Source: Eleginops maclovinus
Lineage: Eukaryota > Chordata > Actinopteri > Perciformes > Eleginopidae
Length of the DNA stretch: 64,000 bases
Assembly (NCBI RefSeq): GCF_036324505.1
Contig: NC_086350.1
Location: forward strand, 25,119,257 to 25,183,256
Direction of reading: 5' to 3'
Shown here one piece after another: positions 12,421 through 25,064 of this stretch (positions within the stretch are counted from its first letter, which is position 1; each line of letters opens with the position of its first letter). The position numbers were made by a program, and so were the translations under genes. The notes beneath the pieces were generated by a model. That model searched no databases. It saw only the letters and a program-made list of their open reading frames with translations, and had not been told where the DNA came from.

Positions 12421-12780
12421 AGAAGAAGAAGACATACTTTATTAATCCCTTAGAGGGAAATTGCTTTCTCTACTCTGTTGTGTTGACACACATTAAACAC
12501 ACAGAGGATATACATGCACAAACACAGAGGAAATACATGCACACACAACCACATGCAGAGGAGAGGTGGCAGAGCAGAGAGGTAGCCAGGTACCCGGCAC
12601 CAAGGGAGCAGATAGAGGTTAGGTGCCTTGCTCAAGGGCACCTCGGCAGTGGCCTAGGAGGAGAACTGGTACCCCTCCAGCTACCAGCTCACTCCATATT
12701 TTTTTGGTCCGATCGGGACGTGAACCGGCGACCCTTCGGTCCCAAGACCAAGTCCCTACTTACTGAGCCACTGCCACTTT
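12421..12780 (-). repeat. tRNA-derived SINE
   Basis: On the - strand the head reads GGCAGTGGCTCAGTAAG (box A near 12759-12770) and then GGTTCACGTCCC (box B, 12715-12726). A body with TGCCGAGGTGCCCTTGAGC follows, and a tail GGGATTAATAAAGTATGTC lies near 12440. This is the order of a pol III-transcribed tRNA-type SINE, and it is close to full length. Confidence 0.75.
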
Positions 12781-12840
12781 AGCTAGCCAAAAGAACTTTG
12801 CCCTAAAATAAACGTTATTAAAGATAGGCTGTTTGTACAA

Positions 12841-12885
12841 ATTGTTTTTTTTTCAAAAGTACCTCACTTTTGAAAAAAAAACAAT
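12841..12885. repeat. Perfect 20-bp hairpin
   Basis: ATTGTTTTTTTTTCAAAAGT at 12841-12860 is exactly complementary to 12866-12885, with a 5-base loop (ACCTC). Confidence 0.9.
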
Positions 12886-13936
12886 GTCTGGTTGTCAATC
12901 TTGCTCCTTTGAACAACAGTCAAGACTATGATGCAGGTACACTTTCCATAATGCCATCTTAACTCAATATCTGAGGTTATTCTAATGTTCCAACAAAGTT
13001 AGCTCTACAAATGTTTGAGGACTTAATGAATTACAGTTATATGTTAATAAACATGTATTCGCTCGATTATTTGCAAGGAATTAAATGCAATAGTAGCATA
13101 TTTAATTTCGCTTTATTTTACAATTCAAATTACTTGCTTGGTTTGCAGGTCTTTACCTCTCTCTCTTCTTGAGCTTTGTAGAGGCTGCACGATGGACGTA
13201 ACAAGAAGATGTCATCCAGAAAAACCCTCTGGCTGTACTGGAGAAAGCAGGTCTAGTGATCACACAAAGATAATTTTCTTTAACCATGCTTATTGGTCTC
13301 AGGTCAGGAAATTATGGACCAGGGAGATGGTAGACTCATGTGCATGCTGAAAGTCTTCCCTAAATCTCACTCTTGAATGCTACACTTTTTAAAAAGAATG
13401 GGAAAACAAAGCGCATAGTTTTAGTGCATGCCATACGGTATGAATGACTTTGTTTGAAGTTGAAGTTTGATGTCTCGACCCGATTTCTACACAGTAGAAT
13501 AAAGACAAAAATGCCAGCAAAGGATATCTTTAGGAAAACAACTTAATCGCACGCATACATTCTCTCAAACCTGATGTGCTCAGCTATTTTTAAAATGAAA
13601 ACAACTCAATCTTCCACTCATCTAATGGACTTTTCCCGTATATCAACACATTAATGGACTACTACAACGTAGTTTCGGACCATTTACGTATTCAGTTTCT
13701 CGCAGATTTTCAAATATATTAGCTAGCAGATTTAGCCTAATTCAAATGGATCCTTCTTTTGCCTAATTTGACCAAAGTGCAGAGGGAGGCGTAAACCAAT
13801 CCCAGACAACCTGATTATCTGTGGTCATTTTATCTTTTTAAGTCATCAATACAAGGCGTTTTATCCCCGCCGTTGCAGGTTGGAAGGAGACAGCATAATA
13901 TGTTGTTGTGTTCATGGCTACAGTCATCCTTACGAG

Positions 13937-13938
<2 letters not shown>
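12886..13938. other. Intergenic DNA, no gene seen
   Basis: AT-rich, unremarkable. The 70-codon frame at 13138-13350 has no recognisable feature. Confidence 0.5.
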
Positions 13939-14010
<72 letters not shown>

Positions 14011-14033
14011 TGTCATAGTCTCCAATGTCCAAT

Positions 14034-14072
<39 letters not shown>

Positions 14073-14077
14073 ACACA
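13939..14077 (+). repeat. (CA)n microsatellite pair
   Basis: (CA)35 at 13939-14008, 27 bp of unique sequence, then an interrupted CA tract at 14036-14077. Confidence 0.98.
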
Positions 14078-14254
14078 AAACAATTTTATAACGTATCTCT
14101 CCCAATTCAGCCACGTTAATGGAAGCAGACCGCAGATCCAGCTCTGTTTGTAACCCCACTGTTAAGTTCTAACTGTTCACTAATGCTTTCCCCCAATTTA
14201 CTAATGCGCCCTCACCACAAAAGCCCACGAGTCAGCAACCCTCAACAGCCCCAT

Positions 14255-14255
<1 letters not shown>

Positions 14256-14299
<44 letters not shown>
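14256..14299 (+). repeat. (CA)22 microsatellite
   Basis: Uninterrupted CA dinucleotides. Confidence 0.98.
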
Positions 14300-14301
<2 letters not shown>

Positions 14302-14636
14302 TGGGGGCCGCTATGGTCTATTAAGTGGCATTAGAGCCTCTTTCTGGCAGGTTACTCTGACTTCATGGCACCACAGTAGCATTCCAAAGTCACCCTGTAA
14401 GACTCTAAGTCTAACCACACGTTTCACATCACAAACCACCGCTAATGCACTGGTCACAATATAACAAAATACTGCAGACCATTACCAGGAGCGCTCTGTA
14501 AATCTTCATTATCTGCCTTTCTCTTCTGTGTCACCATGACTTTGCCATATCATGGGTTTCACAAGCTACAATGAAACTATTTTAAATGCTGTGTTTAATA
14601 GACCAGGTTTTATTTGCTTCAATAATGATGGTGGTA

Positions 14637-14704
14637 GTCAATTAATTAATTAATTAATTAAATTGCACCTTTAATGAAACTCAAGGTCACCTTACATCAC
14701 ATAA

Positions 14705-14750
<46 letters not shown>

Positions 14751-15149
14751 ACACAGAATACACACCCAGAGTCAAAAACAACATATGAAATAAGCAGAAG
14801 AGCACCAATAATAAACATCAAGGAAACCAACAATAAGATATACAATGTCTCGCAGAGGATAGTTAAAAACATTATCTAAATTGGTAAATATCAGATGCGA
14901 TTATTGTAGTTATACTGAATGTTTTAGTTCAAAATGAAGTATTGTAGGGTTCAGTGTGCGCATGTGAGGGGGATGTAATTTCCAGACCTCTGGTGCAGTA
15001 TACTGCCTTTGCATCCATTTTGCTGAGCGTAATGGCTTGTGGTGCCAGTATACCTGCTGATCAGAACGCAAGAAACTGGGAGGGTTTTGACTCTGAAGGT
15101 CTGTGAGATTGGCAGCTTTAAATTTATGAATCGCTTTAAATGTTAACAA
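14637..15149 (-). pseudogene. L2-like LINE 3' end (RT tail plus 3' UTR)
   Basis: The - strand from 15149 reads MLTFKAIHKFKAANLTDL, then LRSDQQV, then YTAPEVWKLHPPHM. This is the L2-type 'LTFKALH...P.YLTDLL...R...APTLWNSLP' tail, diverged. It continues into GTGATGTAAGGTGACCTTG at 14705-14685, a typical fish LINE 3' end. (TTGA)n (14705-14747) and (AATT)n (14641-14664) lie inside or at the end of the UTR. 5' truncated and dead. Confidence 0.7.
14641..14747 (+). repeat. (AATT)n and (AATC)n tetranucleotide tracts
   Basis: ATTA/AATT units at 14641-14664 and AATC units at 14705-14747, inside the L2-like 3' end. Confidence 0.9.
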
Positions 15150-15229
15150 TATGACTATGAGCTTGTGAAACAGATACTCAGTACCCGCTTATAGTGGCTT
15201 CAGACGGTGTGCATTCGACAGGTGAATTT

Positions 15230-15842
15230 AAAGGTCTCCTATCATGCTATATGTGAACAATATATTGTAGGGCCATATCTATACAAAACATGTCTGTGAA
15301 GTGTTTTGCTCAAAATACCAAACATCATCCATTGTGGCATGCCTCATACCCCTCTATCTCAGCCCTGTTCCTGGAGTGCTGATTCTGTGACTGTTGCTTT
15401 AAATTTGAGCTGAGCTGAAGCTGGACACGTCCCTTTGCAGCATCATGATCTCTCCTCTGTGAAGAGTTTTCTACCGGGAGATACACGTCGCCCATTGTTT
15501 CGGATACAGCACATAGCTTGACATGTTCTTTCTTCAGTGTTTACCGCTAGATAAACACCATTATATGTGTTATACATGTTCATACAACAACTCTTAGTCC
15601 CTCCTGCAGACATCCTGCTGAATACACAGACACACAGAGGTGCTGCGAAGGGGATTCAGCTGGCCGACTGTATATGTGGGACAATAGGTTGGGAGGTGTC
15701 ACGTGGGCAGGACATTGCCAGGAGTTCAATGTAAAGCCAGCTCACATTTGCCTCATTACGTCATAGGAATAGCAAATCTGGATCAGCTCGTTTGTACCCC
15801 CGTTTTTAGAGATGTGGGTAAGGAGGAAAAGAGAGAGGGTTG
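15230..15842 (+). repeat. Copy of the 'AAAGGTCTCCTATTATGC' MITE family
   Basis: Aligns over its length with 3010-3600: AAAGGTCTCCTATCATGC, GTGCTGATTCTGTGAC, GAAGAGTTTTCTACCGGGAG, GTGTCACGTGGG and GGAGGAAAAGAGAGAGGG. It is truncated before the terminal GGGGACCT. No coding potential. Confidence 0.8.
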
Positions 15843-16361
15843 AAAATTCAAAAATATTCAAAATATTAACTCTCTTTCCAATGTGTCTGCAAGGTAGGAG
15901 GCAATGAATTACTGATACAGTGTAAAATACTCTAATGCTAGCCAGATGGCCCCTAAGGACCTGACGGCATATCATAGTTGAAGTAGGCTTAAGGAGGATA
16001 AAATGCAGAGCATTGTAGACACAGTATGAGATGTTCATGGTACGATAACCTTCTGAGACAATATCACAGGTAACTCTATAGGGTATTAAACCATTATTAG
16101 TTACAATGATCTCTTAAAGGAATGAAGAACAGAGTTATGATAAAAACAGAAACAGAAAACATATTATAAACCTAATAAAACGTGCATGCAACAATAAAAT
16201 TTACCATAACTGAACATGATGACATGTTAGCAGTTCACATTAGCATGTTAAAGTTTCTGCTAAACGTTAGCATTTTAAATAATTTACTCTGATTTATAAT
16301 AAATAAATATGGTGTAGTCGTATGGCAGTGCAGCCAAAAAGATCCTGCCTGACCTTTAACT
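15843..16361. other. Intergenic DNA, no gene seen
   Basis: AT-rich sequence without recognised repeats or coding signals. Confidence 0.5.
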
Positions 16362-16395
16362 CACACACACACACACACACATGCACACAAACACA

Positions 16396-16463
<68 letters not shown>
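16362..16463 (+). repeat. Interrupted (CA)n tract
   Basis: CA dinucleotides broken by ATG, AAA and CCC near 16381-16400. Confidence 0.97.
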
Positions 16464-16464
<1 letters not shown>

Positions 16465-16816
16465 TTCATTTGTACCGCAATATCGTTTTACTGTTACAAC
16501 CCCAAAGGAGACCAGAATCAGCTACACGGAGAAGGTTGTGGTGATATTTTGAATAAGGAAACAAGTTTTGAAAAAAGTGAACCTTATATTGAGTGATTGG
16601 TGTTACAAATTGTAAGGAAAAAAATACGATCAGTTTATAAATACAGTGATTAAAAAAGAACAAAAATAAAGTGAGCAAGGGACCTACTGTAAGTGGAAAG
16701 AGAAAGAGAGTGTATTTGTAAAGGGCAGAAAGAAGGAGGAGATGGAGAGACAAAGTAAGAGGAAGAGAGATTTAAGATAAATTATAGCACTAAAGGCCAC
16801 CCTCTCTTCCATATAC

Positions 16817-16931
<115 letters not shown>

Positions 16932-17027
16932 AATGGATAGGCCACAGGGCATTGTACCATATTAAAGTCATTACAAGGACATTTTCTACCCAGCTCACCA
17001 CAGAAATATAAGCACACAATATTAGTA

Positions 17028-17030
<3 letters not shown>

Positions 17031-17123
<93 letters not shown>
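17031..17123 (+). repeat. (CA)n tract, 93 bp
   Basis: Uninterrupted CA, the inverted partner of the TG tract at 16819-16929. Confidence 0.98.
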
Positions 17124-17126
<3 letters not shown>

Positions 17127-17869
17127 CCTTTCTTGTGTACTTGTGTACTTATGCAAGACAAATTGCTGCAGCGGCTGCAAGAGAGACAGTGCTAAGTAAG
17201 ATGAGAGGGCTCTTAGGTTAACACATCTGGACCTCATACTGAAAACATAATGTGCAATTTGCAGTGACCTGCTAATTTTGTCAAACTTTAAATTAAAAAG
17301 ACTCCCCTGGGGACAGGAGCATGGTTTACTAAGTGGTATAGGAAGTCTTGGAAGGAGTGAATTAAAAGGATGACTACTATGGGCCCATTACTCTTGCAGG
17401 TCCACCTGCAAATTAGTTTGGAAACATATGTGTTGTGTACTGTATTGTTGGTTGCTGTAAGGAAAATAGAATACAATCTGACAGCGGCACCAAAAATAAC
17501 CTTAAAATAAATACTTTTGAAATGCCAGATGGGTTGTTTTTTGGAAGTCTTGCCATAATGGGCTGGTTATACAGAAAGGTGTTATTAAGTCTCCCACCAT
17601 CAATATAAAATGGATAGGCTAATAATAAGGCAGATGGTATTTGCACAAGGGTGTCCATAGCTAACTATGCTATTTGTTCCCTGTCGTCTGTAGCTTGTAA
17701 TGCAATAACAAATGATGTGCAACATATAAACAGAAATATGCCATTATTAATAACTGTGCAATATTTACCTGGCTGCCATATCTCACTGCAGGATGTGTAT
17801 TTTGTAAATTGTGTGTTTTTATTTATCTTCATATGTTTGTGTTTCTACTTTTTTTTAATTATTATTATT
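17124..17869. other. Intergenic DNA, no gene seen
   Basis: No coding signal or recognised family. Confidence 0.5.
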
Positions 17870-17903
17870 TTCTTCTTCTTCTTCTTCTTCTTCTTCTTCT
17901 TCT
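17870..17903 (+). repeat. (CTT)n tract
   Basis: Eleven TTC units directly before the repeat at 17904. Confidence 0.95.
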
Positions 17904-18990
17904 GGCTAGGGTGTCTATGACAGCCCCTAGAACCGTAAGGTAAAAAGTTATGAAATGTGGCACACTGATTGGGGACGGTCCCATGATGCTCTTCACCAAG
18001 TTTCATGTCATTGCTTCGGACGCTCTAGCGCCACCAACGGGGCAAAGTTGGAGTTGCATTTACGCACGTCACTTTTGAACCGTATGCCTTATTCTCAAAA
18101 ATGAGGTACCGTTGGATGCATTGGATCCAGACGAGTTCAACGCACCCTATGACGTGAATTTCCGCCATAGTGGATTTTGCGCTATATGCGATTTTGTCAA
18201 ACACTTTAAAAAGTTTTCACAGGCCACACATTTTGTCCAATGTTCATGAAAATTGGCACAGTTGATCTTCAGACCAAGCCTCACAAATCTATCTATATGA
18301 CGTTTTGATTTGCAAATGCGTTTGCCCGTCACAGCCAATCGAAATCGGCGGCACAGTCGCCAAACAGGAAGTGTGCACATATCGCAGCAGCGCTTTGATG
18401 TATCGATACCAAACTTGATACATGAACTGGTCACCCAGTTCTTGGTAACTCCAAACATCTGTGCATTATTTCACCACTTGGAGGCGCTGCACAAATATGT
18501 TCTGCCTGATAACTCTCAATATGTTAGCCGTAAAACAAAATCATATGTCTGTTTATACTGTGGGAGGTCCTAAGGCCGACACATGGCAACTTGTCATGTC
18601 AGCCTAATTGATGCGGCCGCCATATTGGATTTAACTGAAAGGCTTAACATTTTTCCACAGGCCACAAATTTTGTCCAATTTACACCACATTTGCTTTTAT
18701 ATTTTCGTAAGCATTTGTCCGTCACAGCCTATGAAATTTAACATCAAAGCCGCCAAGACAGGAAGTCAAATCATTTTTCAGCGAGTGTGAGTGCTTACGG
18801 CCATGCCCTTGACATGATAACATCAAGTTGCCATGGCAATCTGGCCTTCTGGACTGCTTGGCCCCCTCATTGCTTCTTGCAGCTATATTTTATTTGCATA
18901 TTTAGTTTTGTAAAGCTGTCTTTGGCTCTGTTGCTGCTGCAGCAAATTTAAATTTCCCATCTGTGTAAAGGGATTCTGATTCTGAATTTG
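17904..18990. repeat. Dispersed fish repeat with internal repeated phrases
   Basis: Contains phrases I associate with an interspersed teleost repeat (CAAGTTTCATGTCATTG, GCCCGTCACAGCC, AACAGGAAGT, GATACCAAACTTGATACATG). CACAGGCCACA..TTTTGTCCAAT occurs near 18220 and 18657, and CGTCACAGCC near 18328 and 18720, so it is partly tandem. It ends GGGATTCTGATTCTGAA near 18969. No frame is coding. Family name not known to me. Confidence 0.55.
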
Positions 18991-21900
18991 TACCCGAGTG
19001 TTTGTAGAAACTAAGCTATTTGCACCGGGGTTTCCATCATTTGATTTTAATTACACAAATAGTGAAAAAACAGCATTGTTGTAAATACAATAGTCCCTCT
19101 TTTATCCTTGTATCCCACCAAAGATTTAAGAAGTGACATGCTACCTTGAATACAGCCGGTCTGGGGCTGGGTGGATGTAAATAGCCAAAAAACTGCAGTG
19201 CGACTATTTTCAACCGGGTGCATATAGACACTCCTAATAATTAAATGTATGACTTACATTCATTACAATGTTTACTGTTATTCTAGTGGAATTAGTTTTT
19301 GATGTAATCAGATAACACAGAGGAGGATCTTGAGTTTCTATTTTCCAGAAGATCCAGTGTCTCCATCTGGACTAACAGGCAGCTGGGAACATCTGCTGCC
19401 ACTGACCTGCTGGCCTGCTCTGGTAAAGGTGCAATAAAGATGCCACAGGCTGTCAGATACCGACATGGAGCTGAGGGAATACTGCTCAATACCTGCGATT
19501 CAACAAGTACTTGTCTAATCTGCAGAAATAACCAGTATCCTCATCTGTTTTCCAACAAAATCTCCCGTAGCTACCAAATAGGACATCTTTGAGGTCATCT
19601 TTGCTGATGTTGAGATTTTTTTTCACCCTTTAACTATGTGTTACTTTTAAATATTGTGGAAATCTGCTGTGGAAAACTAACTTGACTGAATAATAATTGG
19701 TGAATAAATTAACTTCTGGTTCAATTTTCAGGCCTGACCTTTAGGGTTTTGTATTCTTGTACAATAATTGGTAAGTATATTAAGAAACATAATAACTATT
19801 ACAGTGTAAAATCACTTATTGTGTTTGATGTCAAATTAAGATGTTTACATGTTTCCTTTCAGTAATTGTGCTTGGAATTGATCACAAAATATGACATAAA
19901 CTTCTTAGATTTCTTTGAACATTTTACCAACAACTTTGAGACTACAGTGATCAGTATTTCCTCATAATCAGCAGAATAATTTGCAAAGTGAGCTGTATGA
20001 ACTCTACACTGAGTATTAAGATTCATGATTTGATTTGGAGCACCATATTCGACTCCTCTGGGAAAAATCACTTTCAAAATTATTTCATTTATAAGGTAGA
20101 GAACAGTGATGGGTTTGATGTGAGTTTCTACAAATAATTAACATTAAAAGTGTAATAAAATGGCATCAAACAAGAAAAGAAAAGAAAATCATCTGTCCAC
20201 AGTGGTTTATTATCAGTGCTTACAATAAATTGGAGGCTGTTGTGCAATGGATCTGAAGTCCACCAGCAGCCTCAGGGAGTCTGCAGGTCACATGCAGGTC
20301 ACTGTTAGCATGGTAGAGGTCCTGACAGCCACGACCCCGGCATCTGCCCGGCTGCTGCTGCCTGCAGAGACACTGACACGCAGTTAGGAGCACTAGCAGA
20401 GCATCAGCTCACTTACAGGAGAACCTCTGAGTTGCTTTCACATGGGAACCATCAGCCCTTGACCTTCATCATCTGTCGGGGAGTTCTATGTTTCAGCTAT
20501 CCTGTTTCAATGATAAGATCCACTTCTGAGAACAGACTGGACCACACTGAGAGCAAAAGGGGTATCAGTGCAGGGTGAGGGATAAAAGGAAGAGGCACAT
20601 AGTGATTGACACTGCAAGGGAAATTAAGAAGATGCTTCACCACCTAATTAATAGCTATTTCATATTTATTTTCTGTAATGGAAATTCGACTCTCTGATCA
20701 CAACACTTTAATTATTACACACCCCAGAGGTGGTTATTGTGGTTTTCTTTTTTACTTCTTTTGCTTTATTTCAATAGGTAGTCTTTTTGACTTAGGATCC
20801 AAATGTATAATAAACAATGAATTAGTAACAGTACCATCAGATAATGAAGCTATATTCCCAGAGGAATGTAAGAATCAAGTTTTTGGGCAGTTTCTGCAGT
20901 CTATTCATTTTAAAAGGCATATAGTGCCTGAAACCCACCCTGCCTACACAATTACGTACATGAAGAATATTTAAAGTGAAGAAGTCAATTCTTCTCTGAT
21001 GGTGCCGAGGTGGCGCCTGACCAATATGAGAGGTCCTTAAATATAGTTGAATTTATTACTTTAGATGCACTGTGTACTCCTTATTTGACAATAGCCTTGA
21101 TCTAAAGCAGGCATGCCCAACGTCTGGCCAGGGGGCCAATCATGGCTCACCAGATTTCATACTGCCCGCAGCTTCGGTCTTATTATGTATTATTTATGGC
21201 CCGCTAGCTGGTTGACAAACAGAGAGTACGGGGAATTGACGAATGTAACAACAGCAGATTAAGCCGGTGGTATTTGCATTTGCCTTTTTCGTTAAGGACG
21301 CTGACTTTTTGTTTTGGTATTTCCTGATTTATTTTTGTTTTGGGTGTAAACGTTTTGGAGTTTACTTTTTTTTGTGGGCCTATGAACTGGATTGAATTTA
21401 TGTTGGGGTAGCAATCATCGTTATATTATGAAGAATACTTGGTTTAGGGTTACACTGTGGTGTTTGCATTGTTTTTGAATGCACATCTTCTCAATGGAGT
21501 ACTATTTTGAGATGTGTGTATTCCATTTCCACTATCTTGATTATCATTATAGATTCTACTAATCAACAATAGCATATTAAGCAGTTCTATTTCTCAACTC
21601 ACTGCATCATTGAAATGCTGCTAACTCATTGATGCCCTAATAATTCTCGACCTTGAGTATTTACTTTAGATTCAGTTTTCAATGGAAAGTAACTTAAGTT
21701 GTCCGGAGCTGAATCATGTCAGAAAGAGAGGATCTTGTAGACTCCAATAAGACATTAAGAATATCGAGTGAATATAATTGACACAAATTAGCTAAAGTCG
21801 CTGAGTTAGTAAACATGGCTTGATCTTCAAGTCTCGTCCCGGTCAAACAATCTAAATTAAAAATCATTTTCATCATCTCCAGATACTTTGAGGATATACA

Positions 21901-22144
21901 CCACACCGCCTAGTGTGACCGATGCCATGTCAGCACCATCTCTCCTGCCTCACAATTTATTTGTTTTCCCATCCTTCATATCCCAAATCTGCCCTGAGTT
22001 TCACAACAATAGCAGTAAACACACCCTCACTTACACACATTTCTTTTCATTTTTGAACATACACACACGCACAGCATGCACACTCGAGCCCCTGCGCTCC
22101 ATGTATCACTCACTGTAGGCCCTGGAGCTTCACTTTAACTGAAC

Positions 22145-22146
<2 letters not shown>
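18991..22146. other. Intergenic DNA, no gene; hAT-like end near 21104
   Basis: Mostly AT-rich DNA without signal. At about 21104-21190, GGCATGCCCAACGTCTGGCC followed by GGGGGCCAATCATGGCTC resembles one end of a hAT-derived repeat; no matching other end was found. The frames at 20678-20974 and 21888-22118 show no domain. Confidence 0.5.

Positions 22147-22238
<92 letters not shown>
22147..22238 (+). repeat. (GT)46 microsatellite
   Basis: Uninterrupted GT. Confidence 0.98.
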
Positions 22239-22243
<5 letters not shown>

Positions 22244-22366
22244 GCTAAGCTTGAGGGGGTCATTCAATTTTAATTTGAAATGGGATTTCTCCCTGTCTGC
22301 TCAGCAAAACAAAAGCAACCATACAGAAAAAAGACCTCAGCTCAATTATGCCCCAATGGTCTATAT

Positions 22367-22382
22367 GGGGGGGGGGGGGGGG
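22367..22382 (+). repeat. Run of 16 G
   Basis: A homopolymer G tract in otherwise AT-rich DNA; length is likely to vary or be misread. Confidence 0.95.
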
Positions 22383-22844
22383 CATATTCCTTTGTCTGAA
22401 ATGTATTTTGACTTGGACTACAAACCTTATAAAAACCTCACAACATGGGGACAACATAGTTACTGTAGCGTACCAATGACACAGAGGCTGACGCGCTACT
22501 ACGGCACAAAGTATGTAAATAAAGAAAAATCTTCACCAACCTGACAACACGTGCAGCACTCCGAAAACATTCACCAACTTGTGAAAAAAGGTGCAAAAAA
22601 TAAAACTATGCAAAATGCTCAAAACACAACGGAAACGGGGACACTAAAAGGTGACGCAAAAGTATAATTCCGTTTTTCTATAGGCTAGGAGACAGCTAGC
22701 TAGCACAACGCCAGCGATAGCGTAACATCGGTACACAGAATATAACTACCGTTGGCAGCTTTGAAATGTATAGATATGCATTAACATAAAGTTGTGTGTT
22801 GCTATGTCTTTGTCGTTGTTGAATTTGTTGCTTCTGTTTCTCAG

Positions 22845-23970
22845 TCTCTGACAAGAATGAGGCAGGAGAGGTGTCTGTGAGGGCAAGCTGCTTCAGCCCG
22901 ATGAGGAAAAATGAGAGCCCTTACAACTTGAGTGTAGGAGAATGAGAGCAGGTGCAATGTAATAATGTTAAAAGTCTCTGCTTTCTGGGAAGGAAAATGT
23001 TATTTGCCAGTATAATACAGGCTAGACTAGAGAATAGATAGTGACTATACTGTTTGGACCTACAGCCTACTGCTGTAACACGTATTTTACTGAATAGCAC
23101 AGAGTAAACCATCTAGGTTCAGTGTGTAGTAGACATATGGGACACAGATCAAGATTGCCAGAGAGTAGAGACAGTAAGGTTGCCAGCCTTTGACATTGTA
23201 CACAGTGAGGTTAAAACATATCACTAGCTACAGTGTGAACCAACGTAATTCCATTAATACATTTTTATTTCAGTAATATCACAGCCACTCTATATTTACC
23301 TGAACCTCAAAACACATCAGGTTACATTATCAATTTATATCAATGTCTTTAGGTTGTTCTCAAAGACTGTAAACCTGTGGAGCTGTTGGCCCATCAATGC
23401 TCGTGTGTGGCAGGCCTTGCACTATGCAATCATATTGCAGCATTGCTTTACCAGCAACGGCTGTCCCCCCTACTGCACAGGATCTGAGCAGCTGTGGCAC
23501 AGACTCAGAACCCAGGTGATGTTTCCAACAATACCACAATTATCACATTATGTCATGTAAGTCTTGTTCCTTGTTTAACTTTCAATAGGGCTGAACATAC
23601 AGCATCCTTTCATATGACAATATGTGGTCATATGAACTAAACTAAACTTTATTCAAAGTAAATAAGTTCTTATACAGCATTCGTTTACAGGGCTTTAAGC
23701 CTGGTCCGACGAATGAGATGGTGGTGTTGTCAGCTAGGCCCAAAGAGAGAAGATTGGCCGAAGGGATCAGGTAATGTGTAGGAATGGGTAGTATTTCTGC
23801 TACATGTATCAACAATATGTACTCTGTATTTTTAGACTAGTTTGATCATTGTGATTTTCACTTTACATTAACCTCTAATTGCACTGAATGTCCATACACA
23901 GACACACACCGTCCCTGTAGTGTAGAGCTACTTAACACTGAAGTAGAATTTGACATGGAAAGCATTTATG

Positions 23971-24038
<68 letters not shown>

Positions 24039-25064
24039 TAACAGTCTAACTAACTGTTAAGTTATGTGTATGTTTCCAGGAGTAACTTGCACAAAGGGGC
24101 TTGTGACCTGACCTGTGCCCTTCCAGACATGTCAGTTCTGCAGGTGAATGAGATTTACCAAGGCATGTCAAGGGAAACTGCTCCGCTTATAAGAACTATG
24201 GGAATAGCAGGGGATGTACCGTTGGTGGACAGTGCCTTTGGAAAATCACAAGATGGGAGTGTTCTCTCCCGTCAGCTTCCAGCATGGAGTCCACCAAAAA
24301 CTTGTCCACATACCACTGCACTACCATGACTATCCTTACCCCTTGATGATTACTGTCTGGGTCCATTAGAGTGCTATTTTGTGTTAACCTATCAACAACA
24401 GCTGCACATGAATTCTCTAGCAACATCAGAGGCCATGGTGCACCAAATCGGGAAAACACAAGAGAGCAAAGCATACTGAAGGAATGGCATCTACTAAGAA
24501 AGCCGCGTGACTTCCTCTAGATTCAGGTAACTGTAAACTTTGTGACGTGACAGTCAGCACATTTTGTTTTTCTTGTCATTGTTGTCTGTATATGTATTGC
24601 TTATTTCTAGAGAGGTTTGCCATGTGAGAGGACAGTCCTCGGCAGAGAGCCTGGCACTGAGAATTTTGCGGCCAGGCTATCAGAGTGGAGAAATGAAGAG
24701 GGGCCTTCAGATGGAGCCCAAAGCAGTAGAAGAATACTGCTTTGTTAAGGAGGTAAATCCCTACCCTTGTGGTTTTATCATCCACCCTGATGCACCTTGG
24801 CTTGGCTCATCACCAGATGGGTTGGCGTATGACCCTAAAGCTGAACCTGTGTTTGGAATGCTAGAAGTGAAGTGCCCAAATATGAGAAGCTATGTAGACT
24901 GTGCCTACCTTAGGGTCACTGATGGAGTGTTACAGCTCAAGCAGTGGTCTCACCGGAAGTTTATGAGCTGGCTTGAATGTTTGCGGAAGTTCCAAGTAAC
25001 GTTCCATGCATACAGCGAACTGTCACAGAAATGTACGTTTTATTGGCTTATTTTAACAATGTAA
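22845..25064 (+). pseudogene. Decayed multi-exon SWIM zinc-finger / YqaJ-type nuclease gene
   Basis: Five exon-like blocks keep GT-AG sites and phase: 22845-22933, 23353-23515, 23691-23770, 24080-24526 and 24611 onward. Blocks 1-2 read NESPYNLS-VVLKDCKP and then a SWIM finger, CSCVAGLALCNH (C-x-C-x6-C-x-H, 23398-23433). Block 3 reads GFKPGPTNEMVVLSARP. Block 5 holds a YqaJ/lambda-exonuclease-like core: EVCHVRGQSSAESLALRIL, Glu at 24714 (GLQMEP), Asp at 24816 (SSPDGL) and the E-x-K pair at 24864-24872 (LEVKCP). The family is a poorly characterised, multi-copy fish protein type whose fold cuts DNA. It is broken: frame changes near 23445, 24268, 24336, 24475 and 24508 (where the frame needs two more bases), and homology fades after about 24945. 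Because introns remain, it is a decayed gene or DNA-level copy, not a processed one. Confidence 0.8.
23971..24038 (+). repeat. (AAT)n tract in a pseudogene intron
   Basis: ATA trinucleotides just upstream of the fourth block of the SWIM/YqaJ remnant. Confidence 0.97.

Noticed and set aside
24564..24610. ATG start for the nuclease block at 24564
   Set aside because: The first 16 codons are upstream of a clean acceptor (TTATTTCTAG) whose phase matches the preceding block, so they are intron.
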